Shown piece after piece: positions 1-10,980 of a DNA stretch of 64,000 nt; position 1 is the stretch's first letter; the number at the start of each line of letters is the position of its first letter. Under the pieces are notes generated by a model. That model was not told the DNA's origin and searched no databases. It was given only the letters and a program-made list of their open reading frames with translations. The stretch is from NCBI GenBank assembly GCA_900642245.1, contig CAAAJI010000008.1, forward strand, positions 126,488-190,487, read 5' to 3'. The DNA comes from Fragilaria radians (Eukaryota > Bacillariophyta > Fragilariophyceae > Fragilariales > Fragilariaceae). A program made the position numbers and the translations under genes.

Positions 1-956
1 CCAACAAAAACATGCTGATTGCTAGAAATGCACTCAAGCATACATTCATCCATGCACACCATGTGACAGGTTGCACCGGTGACGGGAGAGGTTGACTCTA
101 TCTGTGTTGCCTTCATCACCTTGATTCTTGAGCTTACAATGCATGGATTTGTGCCCCTTCTTGTTGCACCTCCAGCACACTCCAGGGAAGAAATTTTTGT
201 CCTTAGAACCACCATTCTTACCCTTCTCCCCATTGTTGGCCATCGTTTTCTTGCATTCGGTCCCCTTGTGTCCATGTATGCCGCAATATTTGCACAAGCC
301 CTTGAATTTCGCGGGTTTTGAGCTGCTAAACAAGGCTCCATCCATCAGGGATCAACGTTTCCCAAGCCTTTCAAACTTGGTTCTCAGCTTCTCCTTGATT
401 TGATCTAGAGAGGCCACTTTGTTCTCCAGATCATGTTCCAGCAACTCCAGAGTAGTTTCATACTCATTTGGAAGGTTTGGAGAATGTGAATCATCAGATT
501 CATATCTGACATGGTATTCCCAAGAATTTGCAGTCTTCTCCTCATTAATTCCAGATTTTGAATCCACGTTTCTGGATCTTGACCAGAATCCAATCTATTC
601 TTGGCAAATTCTTGCTTCATCTTGATTAGATTGGCTTTATTCACTGGCTCAAACTTGGCCACAAGGTTCTTCCAAGCTAAACAGGCATTGCCCTCTGGTA
701 TCTCCTCTGATCTGCTGGAATTCACAATTCCCAGGCAGATGTTGCATTCACTTGCAATCCATAGCTCTGCAAAAGCAATTTTGTTCCTCAATATGAACTC
801 CTCAAGTCCCTTGGAACCTTTGCTGAGTACAATCTCTAAGCCCATAAGCATCTCCCTATACCATCTTAGCTTGGATTTTGCTACGAAAGTCATGGACCAT
901 CTTCCCAAATCCTTCTTCACACCCGAAAAAGTTGAGATCTTAATATGGAAATCCAT
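1..956 (-). mobile_element. Copia-type retrotransposon fragment: gag, zinc knuckles and start of protease
   Basis: Decayed 5' part of a Ty1/copia polyprotein read leftwards, with the rest of pol beyond the window edge. The Gag reading frame starts at 956 and matches the Gag of the element at 27.6 kb (shared WS-TF-AKS-L-YRE and LRRR/MRRRL-ILG blocks). A frameshift near 450-500 moves it to a second frame ending near 352. A third frame (46-345) has two CCHC zinc knuckles, CKYCGIHGHKGTEC and CWRCNKKGHKSMHC, both C-x2-C-x4-H-x4-C. At 60-90 a further frame reads VTGATCHMV, the copia protease active site, but the catalytic Asp of D-S/T-G is Val (GTC, plus-strand 81-83). At least three frame changes make it non-functional. 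Family assignment is firm; exact ends are not known. Confidence 0.8.
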
Positions 957-1592
957 CTTGACAAAAAGAATCTATTTTTGGCCTGACGATTATAAATATG
1001 AAAAAAAGAGACTCAGTGAACTTGGATGAACCAAATAAGCGCTTGACCTTGGTAAAACTTGTGTAATGTAATAGAGTTGAAAATCTCTTGTCGATTAATT
1101 AGGTTGATGAAGAAGTAAAAACACACAAAAACAAGTCCGTTGATAGACTTAAAAAGTAATGAGATTGTGATCTAAAATTAAAGGGATAAATTAAATTTCT
1201 ATGACTAAACATCTTGAGTATTCATTCCAATAGTCAGAATTTGTCAGATTTGTCCTCAAATTTTACCTTTGGTTTCACGCATCAATCACCAACAAAGGAC
1301 TACATTACCCGGTTAAAATGAAATGTTTCTCAACAAATAATATGTAACCATCAAACATGAAATGTACCTTCCGATAGGAAAGCTTCACACTGCAGTTAAC
1401 AATGTCACATGCAATATCAACCTTACGTCCTTTACATCGTTCCAATTTTGGCGATTTTTGAGATGATACATCCAGTGGTAGGACAAATGATTTACATTGT
1501 TACTCAACCATATTGATTACTGTAATTCATGTAACGAGTAGCCTGCCAAACGTAATTTGGATTCGCCAAAAATCAAAAAATGGGAAATTGTC
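957..1592. other. Non-coding stretch right of the Copia gag start
   Basis: No credible coding sequence. For the minus-strand Copia fragment this is the 5' side, where an untranslated leader and LTR would lie. The bases next to the gag start (957-1010) weakly resemble the leader of the 27.6 kb element. I could not define an LTR or a primer-binding site. The rest is AT-rich and unassigned. Confidence 0.4.
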
Positions 1593-1918
1593 TATGTGAA
1601 AACATACAGCATTTCCATAATACAGAAATTTGCATCTTTTGATGTCAGCAAATACAAAGAGTTGTCATATCTATGGTTCAAGATATTGATTTCTTCTTGA
1701 TTAGATTTAAATAATGTGGTGATGATGAAATGAAAAATGGAGCTAAATTGTTGATCTGTAAAATGAGTTTATTTAACCCAAAGCTAAGTTGAGCTTAGAT
1801 CATTTGATTTGGCTAATTAATTTATATGTAGCATCTTTTGTTCATTGAAACAAAAATGTATGAGTGTACATATATAGCAAATTTCATGTCAAAACAGCTG
1901 GGATTCAAGTTCTAATAT
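1593..1918 (-). repeat. Rearranged repeat copy A, inverted part
   Basis: About 326 bp matching, in reverse complement, the block at 10152-10476. The left end is a short palindrome, TATGTGAAAACATA. Other landmarks shared in inverted form are the runs around GCATCTTTTGATGTCAG and AACAAAAATGTATGAGTGTA. The matching sequence stops at ...TTCTAATAT. No long open frame is conserved. The block is continued at once by a second block (1921-2417) that matches the other locus in the same orientation. Confidence 0.85.
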
Positions 1919-1920
1919 TG

Positions 1921-2417
1921 TACTAATTTGCTAAAACTCTTTGGACCATTGACAAACCAACATAGTAAAGGAGCTTTCATTAATCAACTCACTCATTCCA
2001 ACATTCAATAGTCTCTACAGAAAAGTACTTAATATGATCTTGCGTATTCAAACCTGCGCAAAAAAACAACCAAATGCTAGCCCTGCTACAAAAAAACTGC
2101 TACTTCCGGTCTAGCCATCGTCCGACTTCTGTTTCCGAAATCATTTTGTTTACCCCTATCCCTTATGTGCTGTAAAATGGCTTTGCTACTTGCATAGGGA
2201 TCGAGTTGCGAGCTAGAGTACCTTATCAATTCCTTTTGCTGTATACTCTCAAATCACCTGGCGTGCAAATGCTATCAAAATTTGCACTTCAGTGCCTAGA
2301 GAAGCGCTTAATAGTGATACTAAACTGCAATTAAAATTAGATTTGCTCTGATCATCAAAAGTATTGAAAACTGTATTCCCTAGAAAATCAAGCAAAGATC
2401 TTTCATGCCTATAATGA
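1921..2417 (+). repeat. Rearranged repeat copy A, direct part
   Basis: About 500 bp that aligns in the same orientation with 10477-10980, starting at CTAATTTGCTAAAACTCTTT and ending at GCAAAGATCTTTCATG. The copies differ by scattered substitutions and small indels; copy B has an extra segment of about 20 bp near 10677-10698. Short open frames exist on both strands but none is preserved intact in both copies, so coding potential is not supported. Confidence 0.85.
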
Positions 2418-2689
2418 AGTGGCTCTTTGACTTTCATTCGGTAGTTCTTTGCAAAAGGAGTGAATTTCAGATTATCCATATCAACTTTTAAGATAGAGAA
2501 AGTCCGTGCTCACATTAAAAATGGCAAAATACATGATGCTGGAAAACCAATGTTATCAGAGCAGAACAAAGGAAAACATATGGACTGCAAAAACCCGTTT
2601 GTTAATGGATAACAAATTTTGCCAAATACATAACCGTTGTCGTGCCATCACTGTCCTTGTCTCGCAGTTCGTATTTTTTCTGCTAGAAG

Positions 2690-3072
2690 ATGAGCCTATT
2701 GTTTAGAATTCCACATCAGCCACACTTTTTGTTACGATCTGCTGGCTTCCTGCGAGGTGTATCTGATTCTCTATTTCTTAGAGGTAGTATCGTCAACACG
2801 ATATCAGTTCCATCGGTTTGGTCCCTTACGAAGCCGACATTTTGGCAAACAAATCGCAAGGTGGTGTCGAGTTTCCTTTACGCATCTCTGTGTGATGCAT
2901 CCGTTTCCATCTTTGGTTGGTCTCATTGGCTCATCAAACGAACTTTTCAACCGTCGATATTGCGAAAGAAGCGAAAGACTGGATTGTTGAGGCGTCAATC
3001 GACGGTTGGTGGGCGCAATATTTTGAGCCGGCGTCGTCACAAGAAACGGGCTCGATTAGCCGGATGTTGAGG
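2690..3072 (+). pseudogene. Possible truncated gene fragment, frame unclear
   Basis: A plus-strand frame opens at 2690 with a basic, amphipathic N-terminus ([20 protein letters not shown]) that could be a mitochondrial presequence. From about 2945 a different frame looks more protein-like, with the string [18 protein letters not shown], and runs to AGCCGGATGTTGAG followed by a GTAAAT that could be a splice donor at 3073. The two frames are not joined by any intron I can see, and the sequence beyond 3240 is transposon remnant. This could be the 5' part of a gene broken by a frameshift and transposon insertion, or chance. I do not recognise the protein. Confidence 0.25.
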
Positions 3073-3239
3073 TAAATACATCAATACGTTCAAGACTTAC
3101 GAGAATAAACTTCGAAACTATGGAGTCAGCTAGAGATTATATTTCGACGAGGAGGTATAACAATCGTAGTTATTTTATTTCGTCATGCACTCGCCAGGCT
3201 TTGACATCAAGCTATAATTCAAAGATATATAATCCTAGC

Positions 3240-4430
3240 TTTGTATCACACAGTCAATGATGTGAGTGACAATTTGTGCTGAAATAATCGCCAAGAGTTT
3301 GAATGAGAATTCATGGTTAACTTATCTTGAAATAACGCATTCCACTGTCGATTGGTGGGGTTAGAGCAGGACAGGATAATCTGTAGTCTCTGATTTGTAA
3401 GAGTATTGATTGTACTTCGGTTGTAAATGCCACATTCAATACCATAAATCTCCATGAAGAAAAAAGATCTCGTTCCTGCAGCATCAACAAAATCTCATAA
3501 TTGTAATTGACCTTAAGCTATTTATATGCATCCTGTGAAACATTTAATAATTTGAACAGCTGATAATTTTGCTTGATGATATTACTCTGTCCTTAAGTGC
3601 TTCAACATAGCATTTCATAGACAGTTTCCCTCTATCCTCAATATTTTTGATACTGAGTAAATGATGAGAAGAAATTTGATCTAGGTCAAAAGTTTTCTGC
3701 ATCAGTGCATTTCAGTCTTCCATTACCTCTTCTAGATACTTCTAACATTTTAGTGACATATCAGTGTCGATTTTCTCTTGCCGACAACAATTCAGAAAGA
3801 CTGTCTTCAAAGTGCTCCCGAATAAAGTGGTATATTGTATCAATGTACCATGTCTGTATGCCTAAGGAAGCATTTTTAGCAATAAACGTTTTACCACAAC
3901 TGGAAGTGTCACTGATATTAACAACTCTTGAGGATTTTCTTTGTGTCCAATTGTTTCTCATACCCCTTTTCACATTGCTGAAATCATGCAAATGGAGTTG
4001 ATCACCTGTAATTGCGGACCCTGTGTCTTCTACCTTCATTCATAATTATAATTTGATGAATATTTAACGTTCTATTTCAATCTATTCTATTCAGTAGCTG
4101 TGATTCTGTTGTCATATTTCTCTTTTTCATGCTTTAGCCATGTTGAATGCCACCTTTCTGTTGCTACTCTTTCCATGAAACAATCATATAAATCAATGAT
4201 TTTGACAAAGTCCTTTCCATCTTCAGTCTTCTCATTGATTCTGACTTTAGAAGCACTAGCCTTAAAAAGCAAAAATCCTTTTTTCAGAGATTGTTTCTCT
4301 TGCCAGAAATCTCTTGATCTGTTAGGAGCATGCTCAACCTTGCAAGTAACGTTTAAACACTTATATCACAGAAATCACTCATTCCCAAGTATCTCAATGA
4401 AATAGTGATTAATCAAATTATAACAAAACC
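3240..4430 (-). mobile_element. Copia-type retrotransposon remnant: RNase H end and 3' tail
   Basis: On the minus strand 4039-3761 encodes a copia RNase H C-terminus: FIAKNASLGIQTWYIDTIYH corresponds to the conserved block following DNVGAIF in diatom Copia elements. The sequence to its left (about 3240-3760) is a diverged copy of the tail that follows RNase H at 12.8-13.4 and 14.1-14.4 kb, with shared words such as ATGCATCCT-TGAAACATT, GAACAGCTGATA and TCTAGGTCAAA. Another minus-strand frame at 4087-4272 is not recognisable. Gag, protease, integrase and most of reverse transcriptase are missing here. Confidence 0.7.
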
Positions 4431-4748
4431 TTGAAGCCAAGGATCAAAACCATATTTTGTTGAAACATTTCAAATAGTCCTCATCATGAATAATTGAAAT
4501 GTAATTTTAGAATGATTTTTAATTCCAGACAGAAGCAATACTGGTTTTTCTCCCTGTATATTATGGAATTTTTTATGACAACTTATACGAGGACTGTCAT
4601 TCGAAAGGCAAGTAGAACAGTGCTACAAGCACCACTAAATCAATTGCCCTCACGAATTGAATGCATCTGAAACATGCCGTGTTGACATTCTTGGGAATTC
4701 ATTCGAAAAATGTATTTTGTCCAGAGAATTGAACAAAAGTCCTGACTG
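4431..4748. other. Intergenic, upstream of the arrestin-like gene
   Basis: AT-rich region that should contain the promoter and 5' leader of the gene at 4749. No TATA-like or other defined element can be claimed by eye, and no open frame is convincing. Confidence 0.4.
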
Positions 4749-6452
4749 ATGGGAAATTCAGCTCCCAGAATTGCTATCCGCGTTGATCATGATGCCATTG
4801 TTGCAGGGAATACCTTGCGTGGTCGAATTTTCCTATCAGCCCATGGCTCCGCCGATCATTCAGCTCGAGGAATAAAGATGGCACTTTATGGATTTGAACA
4901 GTCCATTATTGTACTAGAACAAAACAAGAATGGAATCATACAGAAAGTGAGAGAATGTGTCAAATCTTCATTAATTGATAACGATGCTACAATTAAAACC
5001 TTTCCCACTGGAGTCATACCCGGAGGGCAATATGAAATTCCTTTTGAATGGCAAATTCCAGACTGGTTACCCTCGACTATGAAATGCTCTGATCGAATAG
5101 ACGACTGTAGCTGTTCCATCGAATACTACTTGAAAGTCTATCTAGATAGATTTGATTGCTTTGGCGAAAAATCAGAGGTATCTTCTACTATTCCCATTTC
5201 GATCTTTGGTGCCTCCAACTCCAAGGAATCGAGAATAATCATGGATTGTGAGAGATTTAATTTGAATGCATGCTGCTGTTCCAATCGTGGCGTAATTACG
5301 ATGGGTTGGGATGCTAGCTCCACAGTAGTAGCACCGGGAGAAAGGGTTATTGTTGGAATCATTGGCAAAAACGATTCCATAGTGGAAGTACAGCATTTAC
5401 TGGTCGAAGTCATTGAAACGATCACATGGACAGCGAATGGTCACAGCAAAAATCATGTTCGGAATGTCGGCTCCAAGAAATTTGAAATCGATAGAAACGC
5501 GCTATGGTTGCCCATTTCAAAATTACCAACCCGATATGAAATGCGTAATCTTCATTATGAGGCGATTCCCTTAGATAATAATCCTGAAATTTTGGCAGGT
5601 AAAAAGGTTGGAAATGTTATCCTTAACCATGACGCGAGGGATTCTTATGATGGTAAAGTGATTGAAGTACGGCATTCGTTGGTCATTACAGCAGTGACAC
5701 CATGCTGCATAACAAGTCCTCAATCATCGGCCCAAATCAGAGTGCAAAGGTGTACATTGAATACAACAACTATTCCTAATGCTACCCCTTATCCATCAGC
5801 TCCCATTTCAGTAGATGACATAGTACTTCCTTCTTCACAGATAGAGTCTAAGGCTACTGATCAACCTCCATTAGCTTTAGCTGAAATTCTTCCCACCAAT
5901 TGGAATCCTCAAGAATCATGCTTGGTCGTAATCCCATCAAATTCCATTTTCCCTCAAGATAGCAATTCGGAACTTATCATACCTTCTCAAGGTGAAGGGC
6001 GGCCCTCTGCTCCTGAAGAAATGATTTGGAATCAATCGTATGACGTACATGCACAAAGTTCTTTTCTTAACGTACAAAGGATTCTAAAGGATACTCGTAG
6101 TCTCAATGATGCCTTGGCTCTAAGCATATCTCAGCCAGAGTTGGTGACAAACTTGCAAAGCCTATCACCTCATGAGTTTATCGAAACCTTGAAGTTAGTT
6201 GATGACATCTCTTTGCCAGGAGAATCGCAATCAGCAACTAATGCCAAATTGTTGGCATTGTTCATGGGGCAAAATTTCCGTTGTTGTCATGCTCTTGCCT
6301 GCTTATGGGGTCTTCCAGATCCAACACGATTTGAAGTCTTTCGAGAAGTAATCCCGTTAGCCTCTGACCTTGCATCGCAAAAAAAATCCTTGGAGAAAGA
6401 GCTCACGCCAAAAGAAATGGAAGTTTTTCGAGAAGCTACTTTTTCCTGTTAA
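4749..6452 (+). CDS. Arrestin-fold (alpha-arrestin-like) protein
   Basis: Single-exon gene for 567 residues. The first 330 or so residues look like tandem Arrestin_N and Arrestin_C beta-sandwich domains. They begin with a strand pattern typical of the N domain (IAIRVDHDAIVAGNTLRGRI), have an IPFEWQIPDWLPSTM segment near residue 100, and a central GWD...PGERVIVGIIGKN segment near residues 188-215. A later HDARDSYDGKVIEVRHSLVI resembles the C-domain strands that end in a V-H-x-L motif. Residues 335-567 form a family-specific tail rich in Ser, Pro and Ile, with no PPxY motif that I can see. Alpha-arrestins usually act as adaptors in membrane-protein trafficking; that role is inferred from the fold alone. 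A second gene of the same family lies at 56545-57885. The ATG at 4749 is the first Met of the open frame and directly precedes the fold. Confidence 0.75.
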   Translation: MGNSAPRIAIRVDHDAIVAGNTLRGRIFLSAHGSADHSARGIKMALYGFEQSIIVLEQNKNGIIQKVRECVKSSLIDNDATIKTFPTGVIPGGQYEIPFEWQIPDWLPSTMKCSDRIDDCSCSIEYYLKVYLDRFDCFGEKSEVSSTIPISIFGASNSKESRIIMDCERFNLNACCCSNRGVITMGWDASSTVVAPGERVIVGIIGKNDSIVEVQHLLVEVIETITWTANGHSKNHVRNVGSKKFEIDRNALWLPISKLPTRYEMRNLHYEAIPLDNNPEILAGKKVGNVILNHDARDSYDGKVIEVRHSLVITAVTPCCITSPQSSAQIRVQRCTLNTTTIPNATPYPSAPISVDDIVLPSSQIESKATDQPPLALAEILPTNWNPQESCLVVIPSNSIFPQDSNSELIIPSQGEGRPSAPEEMIWNQSYDVHAQSSFLNVQRILKDTRSLNDALALSISQPELVTNLQSLSPHEFIETLKLVDDISLPGESQSATNAKLLALFMGQNFRCCHALACLWGLPDPTRFEVFREVIPLASDLASQKKSLEKELTPKEMEVFREATFSC

Positions 6453-8199
6453 CTTGATGGACGAAAAGATTATTGTGTATCCTTGAAGGAAAATAAGGTA
6501 TTGAAATCCAGTACTAAAAGTTGTGCTGATTTCGGGTTTCCAAATCAAAGATAAACCGGATGTTAATCAGGCAATAGAGCAATTCCCAAAACGCAAGCAA
6601 CCATCTTTCTAAACGAGTGAAGTCTATTCGTTAAAATAACAATCCTAGATATATAAGATTATATTTGACGCCCAGTCACTCACAATTGAAGTACCCGCGT
6701 ACCTCTGCGACAATAAGTGTATATTAAACACAATGATGTAGCGAAATGACCAAGTGTAGAAAAAATGATTTTTGAAAAGGATTGGATGGGATAAGGAAAC
6801 ATGTGGGTTAAAATAAATTATATAAGGCTTGAGCCACGTTTTATTTATTCAACAATTCTCTATCTGAGATATTAAGCAGTCACCGACTTTGCTTTTTAGG
6901 AGCCCAAAATATTTTACGATAAATCTTGATTGACCTTGAATAATGAATTTGTCTCATAGCAAACAAGCAACAATCAATGAGGGAAAAGCAAAATGATGAA
7001 CAAATGCACAAAAGGATGAAACGATGAAAATGATGAATAAAGAAGATAACATTTAGTTTAAAAGGGAGCTATAAGGATATGAGCAAGAATCGTTCTTGAA
7101 TAGGTAAAAGTGTGATTAGATGTAATTGTACACCAGCATCAGAGACATCCCTTACTGTTAGTTACTACAAAGCAAAATAAAGAATTATGAGACTCAGTGT
7201 CTTTAAACATCTTTTCAAGGACAATAATGATTTAACTGTCCGTTTATTTCCCGTGACATGGTTGGATGATAACAAATAATGTTTGAAAAGCCAAATTTGG
7301 TTAAGATTAGTAAATTCTCGTAAATGGAAAGTATGTATAGTAAATTCAGAGACAAGCAATTTTGGCAAATCTAGGATTGTTAAAGTTATCTTTATGATGT
7401 TACTCTCCTTCCCTTTAAAGGTATTGAATTTAAGATCCAATTATAGATGTACTCTATAAGGGATCATAATTTCTAAGTTGTGATGAATATAGAGCGCCTG
7501 ATTTATTTATATTGATGAAACAAATTGAATTCAAGCCATACCGAGATCAATGCCTTTTTTAGTTTAGCCTTCAAAGTGGTTTCAGAGAACATCTATAAAC
7601 GCAAAATTCTAGGATATTAGTCAGCTACTAAAGTTCTGTTCGAATGATATGAACTTCAGTGATTCTTTTGGATGTGCAAATTGCGAACGTGTGCCTTTGT
7701 GACCAGGCACATATTATTCTTAATTTTTCTACAACGAAGGGTCCTAGAAGAAATTTCCATTTGAGGACTTTGAATTTACTTACGACCAATCCACCAATCC
7801 TATCCCGTCAACACTGAGATGGAAAATCGAGAAATCTGATTATCTTATATATAGGTTCTACAAGGATAACAAAGGGAACAAACTATGATCGATACCACAT
7901 CGATTACAATTTCGAAGTATAGATAGAGTCCCTAGATGCTTACGCTATGTAATATTTTGATCGTAGTTTTCAACAGTGTGGGATTAGTAATATTAATTCA
8001 CCTCAGCTGGTTTTGAATTGCCCGGAAAGTCGTGTCCACCCTAACAACACTTGAAGTAAGAATTATTATTTCGTATTCCTATCCTCCCGAACACGAGGAA
8101 TCAAAATTAAAGTCACTTGAATCCCATTGCAAAAACATACAAACCAACAGATTGATTAACAATTAAAACAATCCTCCCTTGAAAACACAAACAGTTGAT
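6453..8199. other. Intergenic, no gene seen
   Basis: About 1.7 kb of AT-rich sequence with only short, compositionally poor open frames on either strand (for example minus 7165-7440). No recognised transposon domain. The last 200 bases contain the putative promoter and leader of the gene starting at 8200. Confidence 0.4.
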
Positions 8200-8750
8200 A
8201 TGAGTACGTTGCGACAAGTTAAATTCTTCAAACAAGTCAGAGTTCATGAAACAATTCACATTCATGAATACTCTGACGATGAGTTCGAGAGATCTTGGTA
8301 CTCAAAGATTGAATTAAAAAAATCAAGCACGACCTTTACAGAACGGTTTGCTTGATGAAGACAGGGAAACTTGAAGTCGATGACGATTCAGAATGTTCGC
8401 GCGGATTGGAATCTAGAATTGGAGAAATCGCCATTCGAAGAAAAAAGATCATATCATGTGCGATTTGGGTTGTCCTTTGGGAGCAAGAGCAGCAATCAGC
8501 ACAGAAAATCATTGACTCCTTGGCAATCGCAATGGTATATGCTCCTAGTTCAAAGCTATCGGCGATCATGGCTCATAACATCGGATTACGTGATGAGTCG
8601 GAGACACATACTTGCCATGACACTTGTGCTAAGGGCGAAAGAAAAGTCCAATTGAAAAGTTCACGATATATGATGAGATTATCAATAGAGTGTCAAAGAA
8701 GAGCGAAAATATATACTTGGACAATTGGGAAATTAAAGTTAAGCTACTAG
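8200..8750 (+). pseudogene. Diatom-expanded family protein, one frameshift (about 183 codons)
   Basis: From ATG 8200 the first frame encodes a VKFFKQVRVHETIHIHEYSD segment followed by DEFERSWYSKIEL. This matches the 'V-F...V..H.Y...E....WYs..E' N-terminal motif of an unnamed protein family that I know as abundant in diatoms. That frame stops just after an A-run at about 8315-8322. The frame shifted by one base continues with CSRGLESRIGE, VVLWEQEQQSAQ and IAMVYAPSSKLSAIMA, the central 'C-RGLE...R....V-EQ..Q....IA..Y...S' region of the same family, and ends at 8750. The two halves fit end to end if one A is added. So this is either a recent pseudogene, a population variant, or a sequencing error in a homopolymer. 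Function of the family is unknown. Confidence 0.7.
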
Positions 8751-10151
8751 ATATACTGGGGGAAATTAAAGTTAAACAATTACATGTACTTGGACAATTG
8801 CGAAATTACAGTTAAGCCTTTAGATGCTTTGGAATTGTAGTGTGAAAGCACAAATCCTTTGCCTCTTAATTATCTCGCCTTGTTGAATGATTTTGGATGG
8901 GTGCTAGGGCACATGCACGGCAACACATTGTCTTTCCCTTGGTCAATTGTGGTGGTTTCATCCATCCTAATCATACTTTGTGCAAATAACAGTAGGATTA
9001 TACTACCCATTAATATGTACAAACTTAAGATTTCAACTGCTTGTGATTCTCTTAACCTATGAATATTCAAATTTTTTGACTTTTTGACAACCTTCCAATT
9101 AGAAATTTAGGACTATTCACAGCAGGGAGGTTATCACCAAATTACCAAGATTCTCCTTCCAATGCATCAACATATGCAATAATTACCTCAAAGCAAGAGC
9201 ACGATCATCGGATGTTCTAGCTGCAAAAAATTCGGCTCCATATTTTGTTGTTTAAAAAATATTTTGTAGCTTTGTGTACCATTCTATTGTGCTTTTGTTC
9301 AGAAATCTATATTTCCAGTACAAATTCTCAAGTGATGCACAAGTTAGCATTAACAAAATAAAGCATCATTACACTTTTCTCCTGCTTCAGGCGTATCATG
9401 GCGATTTCTTCTTTGCACGTATGGTAGACATAGTCCGAATTACGCTTTATATCCGTGTAAATCATAAAATCCGGTATCTATGTATCGAACTCAATATGCG
9501 TTTTACTATAATTTCTGAGATTATCATTGATACTTTGCAACCAAATAAATGTTTGCCTATACTTACGTGCCATCATTTTATGGGTGGCCTCTGATACTGG
9601 CTTTCTCAGAACCATACAACTCTTCATAAATATAGTTGTAGAAGTGACAGTTCTTGCTCCATCATATTAAGATGAGGATTAAGTGATAGTTCTTAATTGC
9701 AATTTTTATCTGCACCTAAAACGAAATTTCTTCAAGACATTGGAAGTATAAATGACCTCATTCTTTAGACTTGAGGAAAAGATCTTAGATGCTTCCAAAT
9801 TAGAAATCTAATTTCAATGCTAAAAATGATTGTTATCATGTTTATTTGACTTAAGCTTTCAAAAACGTTTAAAGACACAGAGTCAAAGTTGACAGAACAA
9901 TCATATTGACTTTGAATCAGCAACAACAATCATCTGACATTCCAATAGCACAAGCAGTAATCACTTCAACAACGACAGTTGCAAAACTCGTATTGTGTTG
10001 CAACGCATAGTTCCATTCCAAATTCATCCAAAAGTCTACACTGGAATGTTGCTGAGACTTTTTGTTGTAAACAATAAACAAATACACCCATATTCTGCTC
10101 AAAAGATGAGAAGTATGTATTGTACCATGTAAAGCAGAATTTTTTAAGACT
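8751..10151. other. Intergenic, no gene seen
   Basis: 1.4 kb of AT-rich DNA. Immediately after 8750 a phrase (ACTTGGACAATTG-GAAATTA-AGTTAA) recurs three times between about 8716 and 8815 as a small imperfect local repeat. Short open frames at 8859-9062 and 9274-9594 have no recognisable motif and biased composition, so I do not call them genes. Confidence 0.4.
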
Positions 10152-10476
10152 ATATTAGAACTTGAATCACAGCTGTTTTGACATGAAATTTGCTATATAT
10201 GTACACTCATACATTTTTGTTTCAATGAACAAAAGATGCTACATATATAATATTTAGCCAAATCAAATGATCTAAGCTCAACTTAGCTTTGGGTTACATA
10301 AATTCATTTTACAGATCAACAATTTAGCTCCATTTTTTAATTTCAAACACCACATGATATAAATCTAATCAAGAAGAAATCAATATCTTGAACCATAGAT
10401 ATGACAACTCTTTGTATTTACTGACATCAAAAGATGCAAATTTCTGTATTATGGAAATGCTGTATGTTTTCACATA
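10152..10476 (+). repeat. Rearranged repeat copy B, inverted part
   Basis: About 325 bp that is the reverse complement of 1593-1918. It begins at ATATTAGAACTTGAATCACA and ends at the palindrome TATGTTTTCACATA, directly followed by the block that matches copy A in direct orientation. Its left neighbour (before 10152) shares nothing with the copy A flank. Confidence 0.85.
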
Positions 10477-10980
10477 CTAATTTGCTAAAACTCTTTGGGC
10501 CAATGACAAAGCAGGAGCGTTCATTAATCAACTCACTCATTCCAACATTCAATAGTCTCTACAGAAAAGTACTTAATATGATCTTGAGTATTCAAACCTG
10601 CGCAAAAAATAAGCAACTGCTAGCCCTGCTACTAAAAAACTGCTACTTCCGGTCTAGCTGTCATCCGACTTCTGTTTACAGCGGTGCATTTAGTTAACCG
10701 AAATCATTTTGTTAACCCCTATCCCTTATGTGCTGTAAAATGGCTTTGCTACTTGCATGTACGATTACGAGCTAGAGTACCTTATCAATTCCTTTTGCTT
10801 TATACTCTGAAATCACATGGCGTGCAAATGCTATCAAAATTTGGACTCCAGTGCCTAGAGAAGAGCTTAATAGTGATACTAAACTGCAATTAAAATTAGA
10901 TTTGCTCTGATCATCAAAAGTATTGAAAACTGTATTTATTCCCTAGAAAATCAAGCAAAGATCTTTCATGTCTATAATGG
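10477..10980 (+). repeat. Rearranged repeat copy B, direct part
   Basis: Roughly 500 bp matching 1921-2417 in direct orientation, starting at CTAATTTGCTAAAACTCTTT and ending at GATCTTTCATG. It carries an extra 20 bp or so at 10677-10698 and a small TATT insertion near 10936. Two short plus-strand frames here are not conserved as open frames in copy A. Confidence 0.85.

Noticed and set aside
2550..2563. TGTTATCAGAGCA, resembling the initiator-tRNA primer-binding site of retroelements (TGGTATCAGAGC).
   Set aside because: There is no LTR end (CA) directly before it, no Gag frame after it, and one mismatch. A single short match is not enough.
4749..4766. MGNSAP start of the first arrestin-like protein as an N-myristoylation signal.
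   Set aside because: Gly2 is present but position 6 is Pro, which does not fit the usual small-residue requirement.
8859..9062. 67-codon frame with a hydrophobic stretch, like a small membrane protein.
   Set aside because: No homology recognised, stops close by in other frames, and AT-rich DNA readily gives hydrophobic chance frames.
10434..10893. Two overlapping plus-strand frames in repeat copy B as a possible gene.
   Set aside because: The frames are not open in the homologous copy A, and part of them is created by the inversion junction.
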